From Streptomyces sp. NRRL F-525 (lineage in GTDB: Bacteria; Actinomycetota; Actinomycetes; Streptomycetales; Streptomycetaceae): DNA of 64,000 nt. Location: positions 1-64,000 of the forward strand of contig NZ_JNXE01000018.1 of assembly GCF_000716605.1 (NCBI RefSeq). The letters are read 5' to 3'. Under the pieces are notes generated by a model. The model had not been told where the DNA came from. It worked only from the letters and a program-made list of their open reading frames with translations, and made no database searches. Made by a program: the position numbers and the translations under genes. This document shows positions 49,634 through 59,259 of the stretch, piece after piece (within the stretch, counting starts at the first letter, position 1; each line of letters opens with the position of its first letter).

Positions 49634-50619
49634 CGATCACTCGACACGGATCGGCTGATGATCCGTCAATACGCCGGTGCGGGTGCCCAGTTCGGGCGTC
49701 GGCACCGGCGTTCGTCTGTGGTGGGGTGCCTTGGCTTCGCTGCCGACGGGCCGTCAACTCACCGGTGCGGGGTGCCTGTACGGGCGTGCCTGGTGGATTG
49801 GGCCGGAGGTTGGTCAACGGTGGCCGATCGACGTGAGGGGGCGGCAGGAGGCGGGCCGTGAGGGTTTCCGCTGGGCGAGTGGATGCCGGCCCTTGCGTTC
49901 CCGGGAGGATGTACGGGCTCGTCCGAGGGCGTCGGCATTGGCGTGTTTTCTGCCGGGGTGCAATTGCCGTCGATGCCGACGGGCCGTTAATTCGCCGGTG
50001 CGGGCCCCGTCCGGGCGTGCTCGGTGGATCCGGCCCGGAGGGAATCGACGACGACCGGTCTGCACGAGGGAGCCGACGGCTGACGGTCGAGGGCAAGGCT
50101 GCGAGGGCTCCCGCCGGGCGAACGCGTGCCGGCGCTTGCGCCTTTGAGGAAGACCCGGCCTCCTCGGAAGCCCCTGGCGCTGACGCTTCTCCGCTGCGAG
50201 CGCCCTCGTCTCGATGCCGGCGAGCTGTCGATACACCGGTGCGGGCGCCCCTTCAGCCTGTCGGCTGATCAGGCCGGGGAGAATCAACGACCCGCGTCCC
50301 TCAAGGGGAACGCCCCGCGCCCAACCTGTGCCCCTCAAGGAGATCGGCCGGGCCTGCCTGAGGATCCGCGCGCCGACGTGTGTCCGTCTTGGGCGCCGCA
50401 TACCTCGATACCGCTCCATCCCGCCCAGCCCACGAGTAACGCCGCCTGCCCCCCGGAGGGACCCCCGTCCCCCCTCCCCACCCCGTCCCGATCCGCCGCC
50501 CCCGCCAAAGTTCAACACCCCGCCGTTTGAACCTCCTTGAGGCCCCCTTGACTCGATCATGAAGTGTCATGAGCCTGGCAACTGTTCGCCGCTGTGGTGA
50601 ACGATTGCTAGGGGGATTC
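49634..50619. repeat. 986-bp non-coding region with degenerate tandem repeat of about 235 bp
   Basis: A core resembling GTCAACTCACCGGTGCGGG recurs at 49665, 49753, 49986 and 50227 (intervals 88, 233 and 241). Neighbouring blocks also repeat: CCGGGCGTGCTCGGTGGATC-like at 49780, 50011 and 50252, and GAGGGTTTCCGCTGGGCGAG-like near 49861 and 50102. Open frames cross the repeats in both directions but with stops and no consistent codon bias, so it is treated as non-coding. Confidence 0.65.
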
Positions 50620-53577
50620 ATGAGACACAGAGCGAGATCGATCCTCGCTGTCGGCGCCCTCCTGATCGCCGGGGCGAGCATCGCACCCATCGCCCAGGCG
50701 CAGGGCGGGAGTTCGACGAAGTCCGACCCCGCCGAGGTCAAGGTCTTCCACGCCGACGTCACCCAGAAGCAGATACCCCTGCTCCTGAAGGCCGGACAGG
50801 ACGCCCACGAACTCGGCGACAACCAGTTCTCGGCCTCCGGCAAGACAGCCGTAGAGGTCTACCTCACCGACCAGCAGGCCCAGAAGCTGGAGAAGCAGGG
50901 CGTCGACCTCACCGAGCACACCCTGTCGGCCAAGGCCGAGACGCGGGTCGAGGACGCGGCGCAGGGGGTGTTCCGCCCGTACAGCGGAAGCGGCGGGCTG
51001 GAGGAGGAGATCCTCAGGACCGGGCAGGCCAACCCCGGTCTCACCAAGGTCGAGTCCATCGGCAAGACGATCGACGGCCAGGACATCCTCGCGCTCAAAC
51101 TGACCAAGAACGCGAAGAAGACCAAGGACGGCTCCAAGCCCTCCGTGCTGTACGTGTCCAACCAGCACGCGCGCGAGTGGATCACGCCGGAGATGACCCG
51201 CCGGCTGATGCACTACTACCTGGACAACTACAAGACCGACAAGCGCATCAAGAAGATCGTCGACTCGACCGAACTGTGGTTCGTGCTGTCGGCCAACCCG
51301 GACGGCTACGACTACACCTTCCAGAACTCCGACACCCGCCTGTGGCGCAAGAACCTGCGGGACGTCAACGGCGACGGCACCATCTCCACCGGTGACGGCG
51401 TCGACCTCAACCGCAACTTCGCCTACAAGTGGGGCTACGACGACGAGGGTTCGTCCCCCAACCCCACCAGCGAGACCTACCGGGGCGCGAGCCCGAACTC
51501 GGAGCCGGAGACCGCCGCGCTCGACGCCTTCGAGAAGCGCATCGGCTTCACCTACGGCATCAACTACCACTCCGCCGCCGAACTCCTCCTCTACGGAGTC
51601 GGCTGGCAGGTCGCGACCCCGACCCCGGACGACGTGCTTTACAAGGCCCTCGCGGGCACGCCCGACAACCCGGCGATCCCGGGCTACCGCTCGCAGGTCT
51701 CCTCGGAGCTGTACACGACCAACGGCGAGGCGGACGGCCACGCGTCGAACGTCAACCACATGTCGATGTTCACCCCCGAGATGTCGACCTGCCAGACCGC
51801 GTCGAACATCGACCCGAACGACGCCTGGAACGCGGCCGACTGCCAGTCCGTCTTCAACTTCCCCGACGACGAGAAGCTGATCCAGGACGAGTTCGAGAAG
51901 AACATCCCCTTCGCGCTCTCCGTCGCCGAGACGGCCGTCCACCCCGACCAGCCGACGTCGTCGGTCGGCCTCAGCGCCGCCGACTTCACCCCGGCCACCT
52001 TCCCGACGTCGTACTCGCGCGGCGCCGACCAGGAGGTCTCCGTCGTCGTACGGAAGTCCGTGCGCGACAAGGAGCTCAAGTACCGCGTCAACGGCGGCCG
52101 TACGGAGGACATGGCGCTGAAGCCCTGGAAGGGCGGCCAGACCTACGGCGGGGACGACAACCTGTACTTCGACGAGTACCGGGCCAAGGTCAAGGACGGC
52201 GACCCGGGCGACAAGGTCGAGGTCTGGTTCACCGGCGAGACGAAAGCCGGGAAGCCCACCTCCAGCGCGCACTTCACCTACACGGTGGCCAAGCGGGCCG
52301 CGGCCGACACGCTCTTCGTCGCCGAGGAGGCCGCCGCCGCCACCCAGGCGCAGACCTACGTAGACGCGCTGAAGGCGGACGGCCGCAAGGCGGTCGTCTG
52401 GGACGTCGCCACCCAGGGCGCGCCCGACGCGCTCGGTGTGCTCGACCACTTCAAGACGGTCGTCCACTACTCGGGCACTGCAGGACCGGGCAACGACACC
52501 CAGCTCCAGCTGCGCGCCTTCCTCAACGAGGGCGGCAAGCTGATCGAGGCCGGCGAGCAGGCGGGCGGCTCCGTCGACCTCGGCGACGGCACCCCCTCGA
52601 ACGACTTCAGCCAGTACTACCTGGGCGCCTATTCGCGTACGTCCCTCCCCGGGGCCACCGGCTTCACCGGCTCCGGCAAGCTCGCCGGCTTCACCGGGCC
52701 GCTCAGCGGCGCGCCCGGCAACCCGCTGGACCGGGCGGGCAGTTACAGCGTCACCTCCGACTCGCTGTCGCCCACCGCGTACCCGCAGTTCGCGAGCGCG
52801 GGGGCGGGTCAGTTCGCCGGGACCGTCAACCCGTACGGCCCGTATGCGGGCTCCTACATGGCGGCCGCCGTCCACACCGACGACGCCTACAAGCGCCTCA
52901 CCCGCACCATCGACCTCTCCGGGGTGAGCGCCGCCGACAAGCCCACGCTGCGCAGCGAGCTGCTGTGGGACACCGAGCCCGGCTACGACCACGCCGTCCT
53001 CGAGATCCACACCACCGGGGCCGACGACTGGACCACGCTCCCGGAGGTCGGCGGCGCCACCAGCACCGCCCTGCCGTCCGAGTGCGAGGCCGGCTTCCTG
53101 GTCGCCGAGCACCCCTGGCTCAAGCACTACCTGACCTTCTCCACCAGCGGCTGCACCGCGACCGGCTCCACCGGTTCGTGGAACAGCTTCACCGGCTCCT
53201 CCAGCGGCTGGCAGCAGGTCGGCTTCGACCTGAGCGCCTACGCCGGCAAGTCGGTCGAGGTCTCGCTCAGTTACATCACCGACCCGGGCTCCGGCGGCCA
53301 CGGCGTCCTCGCCGACGAAACCTCGCTCGTCGTCGGCGGTACGGCGACCCAGACCGAGGGCTTCGAGACCTCCCTGGGGGCCTGGAGCGTGACAGGGCCG
53401 CCCCCGGGCAGCCCGGCGGTCCTGAAGGACTGGACCCGCACCGGAGCCCTGTTCCAGACGTACGGCGCCGTCACCACCGACCGCACCGTGCTGCTCGGCT
53501 TCGGTCTGGAACAGGTCACCTCGGCGAGTGACCGGGCAGCCCTCCTCAAGAAGGCGCTGAACGCTCTGACCAGCTGA
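50620..53577 (+). CDS. Secreted M14 family zinc carboxypeptidase, multidomain
   Basis: 985 residues. A signal peptide (MRHRARSILAVG...IAQAQ, cleavage near residue 28) is followed by a propeptide-like region to about 125. The M14 catalytic domain runs about 125-440: zinc ligands in NQHAREW (HxxE), catalytic-site DLNRNFAYKWG, third ligand in INYHSAAE, and the general base Glu in MFTPEMST. The C-terminal half (about 450-985) has beta-rich segments including an immune-inhibitor-A-like region. Probable role: extracellular peptide degradation. GGGGGA precedes the ATG; a strong terminator follows. Confidence 0.92.
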   Translation: MRHRARSILAVGALLIAGASIAPIAQAQGGSSTKSDPAEVKVFHADVTQKQIPLLLKAGQDAHELGDNQFSASGKTAVEVYLTDQQAQKLEKQGVDLTEHTLSAKAETRVEDAAQGVFRPYSGSGGLEEEILRTGQANPGLTKVESIGKTIDGQDILALKLTKNAKKTKDGSKPSVLYVSNQHAREWITPEMTRRLMHYYLDNYKTDKRIKKIVDSTELWFVLSANPDGYDYTFQNSDTRLWRKNLRDVNGDGTISTGDGVDLNRNFAYKWGYDDEGSSPNPTSETYRGASPNSEPETAALDAFEKRIGFTYGINYHSAAELLLYGVGWQVATPTPDDVLYKALAGTPDNPAIPGYRSQVSSELYTTNGEADGHASNVNHMSMFTPEMSTCQTASNIDPNDAWNAADCQSVFNFPDDEKLIQDEFEKNIPFALSVAETAVHPDQPTSSVGLSAADFTPATFPTSYSRGADQEVSVVVRKSVRDKELKYRVNGGRTEDMALKPWKGGQTYGGDDNLYFDEYRAKVKDGDPGDKVEVWFTGETKAGKPTSSAHFTYTVAKRAAADTLFVAEEAAAATQAQTYVDALKADGRKAVVWDVATQGAPDALGVLDHFKTVVHYSGTAGPGNDTQLQLRAFLNEGGKLIEAGEQAGGSVDLGDGTPSNDFSQYYLGAYSRTSLPGATGFTGSGKLAGFTGPLSGAPGNPLDRAGSYSVTSDSLSPTAYPQFASAGAGQFAGTVNPYGPYAGSYMAAAVHTDDAYKRLTRTIDLSGVSAADKPTLRSELLWDTEPGYDHAVLEIHTTGADDWTTLPEVGGATSTALPSECEAGFLVAEHPWLKHYLTFSTSGCTATGSTGSWNSFTGSSSGWQQVGFDLSAYAGKSVEVSLSYITDPGSGGHGVLADETSLVVGGTATQTEGFETSLGAWSVTGPPPGSPAVLKDWTRTGALFQTYGAVTTDRTVLLGFGLEQVTSASDRAALLKKALNALTS

Positions 53578-53598
53578 CCCTGTGTGACGATGTCATGA

Positions 53599-54777
<1,179 letters not shown>

Positions 54778-54807
54778 CTCCCAGAGCAGGCAACTCGATG
54801 TGAGTCA

Positions 54808-54842
54808 GGGCTCGGGCAGCGCACGCCGCGCTGTCCGAGCCC
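54808..54842 (+). terminator. Hairpin between gap and pgk
   Basis: A 15-bp stem GGGCTCGGGCAGCGC (54808-54822) with 54828-54842, one G-T pair and a five-base loop, 30 bases after gap. It would terminate or attenuate gap transcripts, so gap and pgk may be separately regulated. Confidence 0.8.
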
Positions 54843-54844
54843 TT

Positions 54845-54877
54845 GCTACGTAGTGTCCGAACGGCTGCTACGTAGTG
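54845..54877. promoter_or_regulatory. Direct repeat GCTACGTAGTG upstream of pgk
   Basis: Identical 11-mers at 54845-54855 and 54867-54877, start to start 22 bases (two helical turns). Each contains the palindrome CTACGTAG. Position directly after the gap hairpin and about 50 bases before pgk suggests a protein-binding site or a pgk promoter element. Confidence 0.55.
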
Positions 54878-54925
54878 ATCGATCAGCCCTCTCGGATCTG
54901 AAGAGCCCTCCCTAGGAGTCCCTTT

Positions 54926-56137
54926 ATGAAGACGATCGACGAACTTCTCGCCGAAGGCGTGGACGGCAAGCGGGTCTTCGTCCGCGCCGACCTGAACGTC
55001 CCGCTGGCCGACGGCCTCATCACCGACGACGGCCGCATCCGCGCCGTGCTGCCCACCGTCAAGGCCCTCGTCGAGGCGGGCGCCAAGGTGATCGTGGCCT
55101 CGCACCTGGGCCGCCCCAAGGGCGCCCCGGACCCGGCCTTCTCCCTCCTCCAGCCGGCCGAGCGCCTCGCCGAACTCCTCGGCGCGCCGGTCGCGTTCGC
55201 CCAGGACACCGTCGGCCCCGCCGCCCACGACGCGGTGCGCGGCCTCGAGCCCGGCCAGGTCGCGGTCATCGAGAACCTGCGCTTCAACGCGGGCGAGACC
55301 TCCAAGGACGACACCGAGCGCGGCGAGTTCGCCGACCAGCTCGCCGCCCTGGCGGATGTCTACGTAGGGGACGGTTTCGGTGCCGTGCACCGCAAGCACG
55401 CCTCCGTGTACGACCTCCCGGCCCAGCTGCCGCACTACGCCGGCTACCTCATCGCCACCGAGGTCGGCGTTCTGAAGAAGCTCACCGAGGACGTCAAGCG
55501 GCCCTACGTGGTGGCGCTCGGCGGCTCCAAGGTCTCCGACAAGCTCGCCGTCATCGACCAGTTGCTCGGCAAGGCCGACCGCATCCTCATCGGCGGCGGC
55601 ATGGCCTTCACCTTCCTCAAGGCCCAGGGCTACGAGATCGGTGCCTCCCTGGTACAGGACGACCAGATTCCCGCCGTCACCGAGTACGTCGAGCGCGCCG
55701 CGAAGAACGGCGTCGAGCTGGTCGTCCCGGTCGACGTCGTGACCGCGTCCGCGTTCCCGGACCTGAAGACGAAGGCCCCGTCCCACCCCACCACCGTCGC
55801 CGCGGACGCCATCCCCGCCGACCAGATGGGCCTCGACATCGGTCCCGAGACCGGTGCCCTGTACGCCTCGAAGCTCGCCGACGCGGCCACCATCTTCTGG
55901 AACGGTCCGATGGGCGTCTTCGAGCACCCCGACTACGCCGAGGGCACCAAGGCGGTCGCCCAGGCCCTTCTCGACTCCCCGGCCTTCACGGTCGTCGGCG
56001 GTGGCGACTCCGCCGCGGCCGTCCGCATCCTGGGCTTCGACGAGAACGCATTCGGCCACATCTCGACCGGCGGCGGCGCCTCCCTCGAATACCTCGAGGG
56101 CAAGACGCTCCCCGGCCTCGCCGCACTGGAGGACTGA
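54926..56137 (+). CDS. pgk: Phosphoglycerate kinase
   Basis: 403 residues. [34 protein letters not shown] and the ATP-site [15 protein letters not shown] are typical. It makes ATP from 1,3-bisphosphoglycerate. CTAGGAG precedes the ATG by seven bases. tpiA begins five bases after the stop, so they are cotranscribed. Confidence 0.97.
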   Translation: MKTIDELLAEGVDGKRVFVRADLNVPLADGLITDDGRIRAVLPTVKALVEAGAKVIVASHLGRPKGAPDPAFSLLQPAERLAELLGAPVAFAQDTVGPAAHDAVRGLEPGQVAVIENLRFNAGETSKDDTERGEFADQLAALADVYVGDGFGAVHRKHASVYDLPAQLPHYAGYLIATEVGVLKKLTEDVKRPYVVALGGSKVSDKLAVIDQLLGKADRILIGGGMAFTFLKAQGYEIGASLVQDDQIPAVTEYVERAAKNGVELVVPVDVVTASAFPDLKTKAPSHPTTVAADAIPADQMGLDIGPETGALYASKLADAATIFWNGPMGVFEHPDYAEGTKAVAQALLDSPAFTVVGGGDSAAAVRILGFDENAFGHISTGGGASLEYLEGKTLPGLAALED

Positions 56138-56142
56138 CCTTA

Positions 56143-56919
56143 ATGAGCACGCGCACGCCGATCATGGCGGGCAACTGGAAGATGAACCTCAACCACCTCG
56201 AGGCCATCGCCCATGTCCAGAAGCTCGCCTTCGCCCTCGCGGACAAGGACTACGAGGCCGTCGAGGTCGCCGTCCTGCCGCCCTTCACCGACCTGCGCTC
56301 CGTGCAGACCCTGGTCGACGGCGACAAGCTCAAGATCAAGTACGGCGCCCAGGACATCTCGGCGCACGACTCCGGCGCCTACACCGGCGAGATCTCCGGT
56401 GCGATGCTGGCCAAGCTCAAGTGCACGTACGTGGCGATCGGCCACTCCGAGCGCCGCCAGTACCACGCCGAGACCGACGACATCGTCAACGCCAAGGTGA
56501 AGGCCGCCTACAAGCACGGCCTGACCCCGATCCTCTGCGTCGGCGAGGAACTCGACATCCGCGAGGCGGGCAACCACGTCGCCCACACCCTCGCCCAGGT
56601 CGAGGGCGGCCTCAAGGACGTCCCGGCCGAGCAGGCCGAGTCCATCGTCATCGCCTACGAGCCCGTCTGGGCCATCGGCACCGGCAAGGTCTGCGGCGCC
56701 GGCGACGCCCAGGAGGTCTGCCAGGCCATCCGCGGCAAGCTCGCCGAGCTGTACTCGCAGGAGCTGGCCGACCAGGTCCGCATCCAGTACGGCGGCTCCG
56801 TCAAGTCCGGCAACGTCGCCGAGATCATGGCCCAGCCCGACGTCGACGGCGCCCTGGTCGGCGGTGCCTCGCTGGACGCGGACGAGTTCGTCAAGATCGC
56901 GCGCTTCCGCGACCAGTGA
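56143..56919 (+). CDS. tpiA: Triosephosphate isomerase
   Basis: 258 residues. [10 protein letters not shown] (substrate Lys), [11 protein letters not shown] (catalytic His), [12 protein letters not shown] (catalytic Glu) and the phosphate loop YGGSVKSGN are all present. Interconverts dihydroxyacetone phosphate and glyceraldehyde 3-phosphate. The ribosome-binding site GGAGG lies inside the end of pgk. Confidence 0.97.
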   Translation: MSTRTPIMAGNWKMNLNHLEAIAHVQKLAFALADKDYEAVEVAVLPPFTDLRSVQTLVDGDKLKIKYGAQDISAHDSGAYTGEISGAMLAKLKCTYVAIGHSERRQYHAETDDIVNAKVKAAYKHGLTPILCVGEELDIREAGNHVAHTLAQVEGGLKDVPAEQAESIVIAYEPVWAIGTGKVCGAGDAQEVCQAIRGKLAELYSQELADQVRIQYGGSVKSGNVAEIMAQPDVDGALVGGASLDADEFVKIARFRDQ

Positions 56920-57028
56920 GTCCGGCCGCGTGTAGGCGGTAGCGACGATCCGTCGTACTCTTGCGGGGGCATAGCGCCAGCCGCTATGCCCCTGTCGTCC
57001 ATCCGAATCCGAGGAAGTTGGTCCAGCC

Positions 57029-57262
57029 GTGGTTTTGGGGTTCTCGATCGCCCTGATCGTCTTCAGCCTGCTGCTGATGCTGCTGGTGCTGATGCACAAG
57101 GGGAAGGGCGGCGGTCTCTCCGACATGTTCGGTGGCGGCATGGCGTCGTCCGTCGGCGGCTCGTCGGTCGCCGAGCGCAACCTGGACCGCATCACCGTGG
57201 TGCTCGGTGTGCTCTGGTTCGCCTGCATCGTCGTGCTCGGCCTGCTGATGAAGACGAGCTGA
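57029..57262 (+). CDS. secG: Preprotein translocase subunit SecG
   Basis: 77 residues. Two membrane segments (about 3-20 and 52-73) flank HKGKGGGLSDMFGGGM, the conserved SecG loop. It assists SecYEG-mediated export. GTG start with GAGGAAG upstream. The tpiA-secG order is common in actinobacteria. Confidence 0.95.
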   Translation: MVLGFSIALIVFSLLLMLLVLMHKGKGGGLSDMFGGGMASSVGGSSVAERNLDRITVVLGVLWFACIVVLGLLMKTS

Positions 57263-57286
57263 CCGCACGTTCCTTCGCACATTCCG

Positions 57287-57398
57287 TACGTAAGGCCCCA
57301 TGTTCGGTACGCGCAGCTGAGCGCGGCCTATCATGGGGCTTGCGTCTAGGTGTAGGGGCTGTAACTCCAACCACTGGACGCGCGTTGGGCCTTACGTA
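57287..57398. repeat. Perfect 12-bp inverted repeat in the rbpA leader region
   Basis: TACGTAAGGCCC (57287-57298) and GGGCCTTACGTA (57387-57398) are exact complements 88 bases apart. A second, imperfect pairing (GGCCCCATG with CATGGGGC) is nested inside. The right arm touches a TAGACT -10-like element (57397-57402). Confidence 0.55.
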
Positions 57399-57468
57399 GA
57401 CTGAGGCGCTCGCAACGGAGCGAAACGCCGACTCGCTTCGCGGCACCATCACGCAGGGAGTTACGACC

Positions 57469-57804
57469 GTGGCAAGTGGCAACGCGATCCGTGGAAGCCG
57501 GGTCGGGGCGGGGCCGATGGGCGAGGCCGAGCGTGGCGAGTCCGCGCCCCGGCTGCGCATCTCCTTCTGGTGCTCGAACGGGCACGAGACGCAGCCCAGC
57601 TTCGCCAGCGACGCGCAGGTTCCCGACACCTGGGACTGCCCGCGCTGCGGCTTCCCGGCCGGACAGGACCGGGACAACCCGCCGGACCCGCCGCGCACCG
57701 AGCCCTACAAGACGCACCTCGCGTATGTACGGGAGCGGCGCAGCGACGCGGACGGCGAGGCGATCCTCGCCGAGGCGCTCGCCAAACTGCGGGGAGAAAT
57801 CTAG
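57469..57804 (+). CDS. rbpA: RNA polymerase-binding protein RbpA family member
   Basis: 111 residues. The N-terminal ASGNAIRGSRVG and the central zinc-type FWCSNGHE...WDCPRCGFPA, followed by PYKTHLAYVRERRSDADGEAILAEALAKLR, match the RbpA core and sigma-interacting domains. RbpA binds the RNA polymerase-principal sigma factor complex and stimulates initiation. It differs from the main RbpA I remember (which ends THWDMLLERR), so this may be a second paralogue. GTG start with GGGAG upstream. Confidence 0.85.
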   Translation: MASGNAIRGSRVGAGPMGEAERGESAPRLRISFWCSNGHETQPSFASDAQVPDTWDCPRCGFPAGQDRDNPPDPPRTEPYKTHLAYVRERRSDADGEAILAEALAKLRGEI

Positions 57805-57812
57805 GAGTTGAA

Positions 57813-57843
57813 CCGGCCGGACGCCCACAAGGTGTCTGGCCGG
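57813..57843 (+). terminator. Terminator hairpin after rbpA
   Basis: CCGGCCGGACGCC (57813-57825) pairs with GGTGTCTGGCCGG (57831-57843) using two G-T pairs, with a five-base loop, eight bases after the stop codon. Confidence 0.8.
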
Positions 57844-57884
57844 AGCTGTTTCGCAGCCCGGTGGCCGACCCGCCCCCGGACCGA

Positions 57885-57907
57885 TTGTCAGTGGTGCCCT
57901 CTACGGT
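57885..57907 (+). promoter_or_regulatory. RecA-independent DNA-damage-type promoter before an MFS gene
   Basis: TTGTCAGTG, eight bases, TACGGT: as good a match as those before uvrB and ogt. The MFS start is 30 bases downstream with GAGGGGG as ribosome-binding site. Confidence 0.85.
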
Positions 57908-57937
57908 TTGTGAAGTGACGAATCGTGAGGGGGAGTG

Positions 57938-59206
57938 GTGACGACGGTCGAGGTGACGGGCAGTCATGTGCCCGCGTGGCGCGGGGGGTTCGGGCGGCTG
58001 TGGAGCGCCGCCGTGATCTCGCGGTTCGGGGACGCGCTGCGTACGGCCGCGCTGCCGCTGCTCGCCGTGCGGCTCACCGACGACCCGCTCGTCATCGCCT
58101 CCGTCACCGCCTGCGGATACCTCCCCTGGCTGCTCTTCGGCCTCCTCGGCGGGGCCGTCGCGGACCGGGTCGACCAGCGGCGCGCGATGTGGGCCGTGGA
58201 TTCGGTACGGGGCCTGCTCGTCGCGTGCTTCGCGCTCGCCGTCGGACTCGGCCACGCCTCGATCCCGCTGCTGCTCGCCCTCGCCTTCTGTCTGACCACG
58301 CTCCAGACCCTCTTCGACAACGCGTCCACGGCCCTGCTGCCGTCCCTGGTGGACCGCGAGGCGCTGGGCAGCGCCAACGCCCGGCTGATGACCGGTCAGC
58401 AGCTCGCGGGCGGCCTGCTGGCCAGTCCGCTGGTGCCGCTGTTGCTGACGGCCGGGGCCTTCATGCCGTTCGCGGCCGACGCGAGCACCTACCTCCTGGC
58501 CGCCGCCCTCGTGGCCTCCCTGCGCACCCGCCCGCCCGAGCGGGAGCCGCGCCCGGCCGGCAGCACCCTCAGGACCGAGATAGGGGAGGGCCTGCGTGCC
58601 CTGTGGAGTGACCGCACCCTGCGCGCGACCTGCGTGGCCACCCTGTTGTGCAACATCGGCATGGGCGCGCTGATCGCCACGCTCGTCCTGCACGTGACGC
58701 GCTGGCTGCACGCGGGCAACGCCGGATACGCGGCCGCGATGACCGCGTACTCGGCCGGCAGCTTCTCCGGGGGCTTCGTCGCCCAGCGGATGGCGCGCCG
58801 CCTCGGCCGGGTCCGGACGCTGCTGCTGGCCGGGACCGTCCAGACGTCGTCGCTGCTGCTCATGGGGACCGTCCGCCACCTGGGCGCGCTGGTCGTGGGC
58901 ATGCTGCTGCTCGGCGCGCTGAACATGGTGTGGAACGTCAACCAGGTCACCCTGATGCAGCAGCGCAGCCCCGCGGCCATGGTCGGCCGCATCGCCTCCG
59001 CGTTCCGTACGTCCTCGACGTCGGGAGCCCCGCTCGGCGCCCTGCTCGGCGGAGCCGTGGCGGGGAGCTATGGACTGAACGGCCCCGCCCTGCTCGCGGC
59101 CGCCCTCTTCGGGCTCGCCGTCGCCTCGTTGATACCCGCGGTCAAGCCGGACGTACCTGTTGTTGCCCCGCAGGACGACGGGACGACCGCTCGCGCCGCG
59201 AGTTGA
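57938..59206 (+). CDS. MFS transporter, EntS-like exporter group
   Basis: 422 residues, about 12 membrane segments. WSAAVISRFGDALRTAALPLLAVRLTDDPLVIASVTACGYLPWLLFGLLGGAVADRVDQRR is the typical N-terminus of the MFS_3/enterobactin-exporter-like group. LFDNASTALLPSLVDREALGSANA and FRTSSTSGAPLGALLGG are further landmarks. It probably exports a small molecule or drug. GTG 57938 is preferred over 57935 for spacing. Transcription from a DNA-damage-type promoter is the unusual feature. Confidence 0.87.
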   Translation: MTTVEVTGSHVPAWRGGFGRLWSAAVISRFGDALRTAALPLLAVRLTDDPLVIASVTACGYLPWLLFGLLGGAVADRVDQRRAMWAVDSVRGLLVACFALAVGLGHASIPLLLALAFCLTTLQTLFDNASTALLPSLVDREALGSANARLMTGQQLAGGLLASPLVPLLLTAGAFMPFAADASTYLLAAALVASLRTRPPEREPRPAGSTLRTEIGEGLRALWSDRTLRATCVATLLCNIGMGALIATLVLHVTRWLHAGNAGYAAAMTAYSAGSFSGGFVAQRMARRLGRVRTLLLAGTVQTSSLLLMGTVRHLGALVVGMLLLGALNMVWNVNQVTLMQQRSPAAMVGRIASAFRTSSTSGAPLGALLGGAVAGSYGLNGPALLAAALFGLAVASLIPAVKPDVPVVAPQDDGTTARAAS

Positions 59207-59259
59207 TCAATTAGGTTGGGACAGGCCCCAGGTCGGTAGGAAAGAAGGCTGAAGTCGCA

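Noticed and set aside
49814..50560. 248-codon minus-strand frame after whiA
   Set aside because: It crosses the degenerate repeats, lacks steady third-position bias and has no ribosome-binding site. The repeat explains its internal similarity.
57350..57425. tRNA-like text GGGGCTGTAACTCCAAC before rbpA
   Set aside because: No acceptor stem, anticodon stem or T-loop (GTTCGAATC) can be formed; it resembles a tRNA only over about 15 bases.
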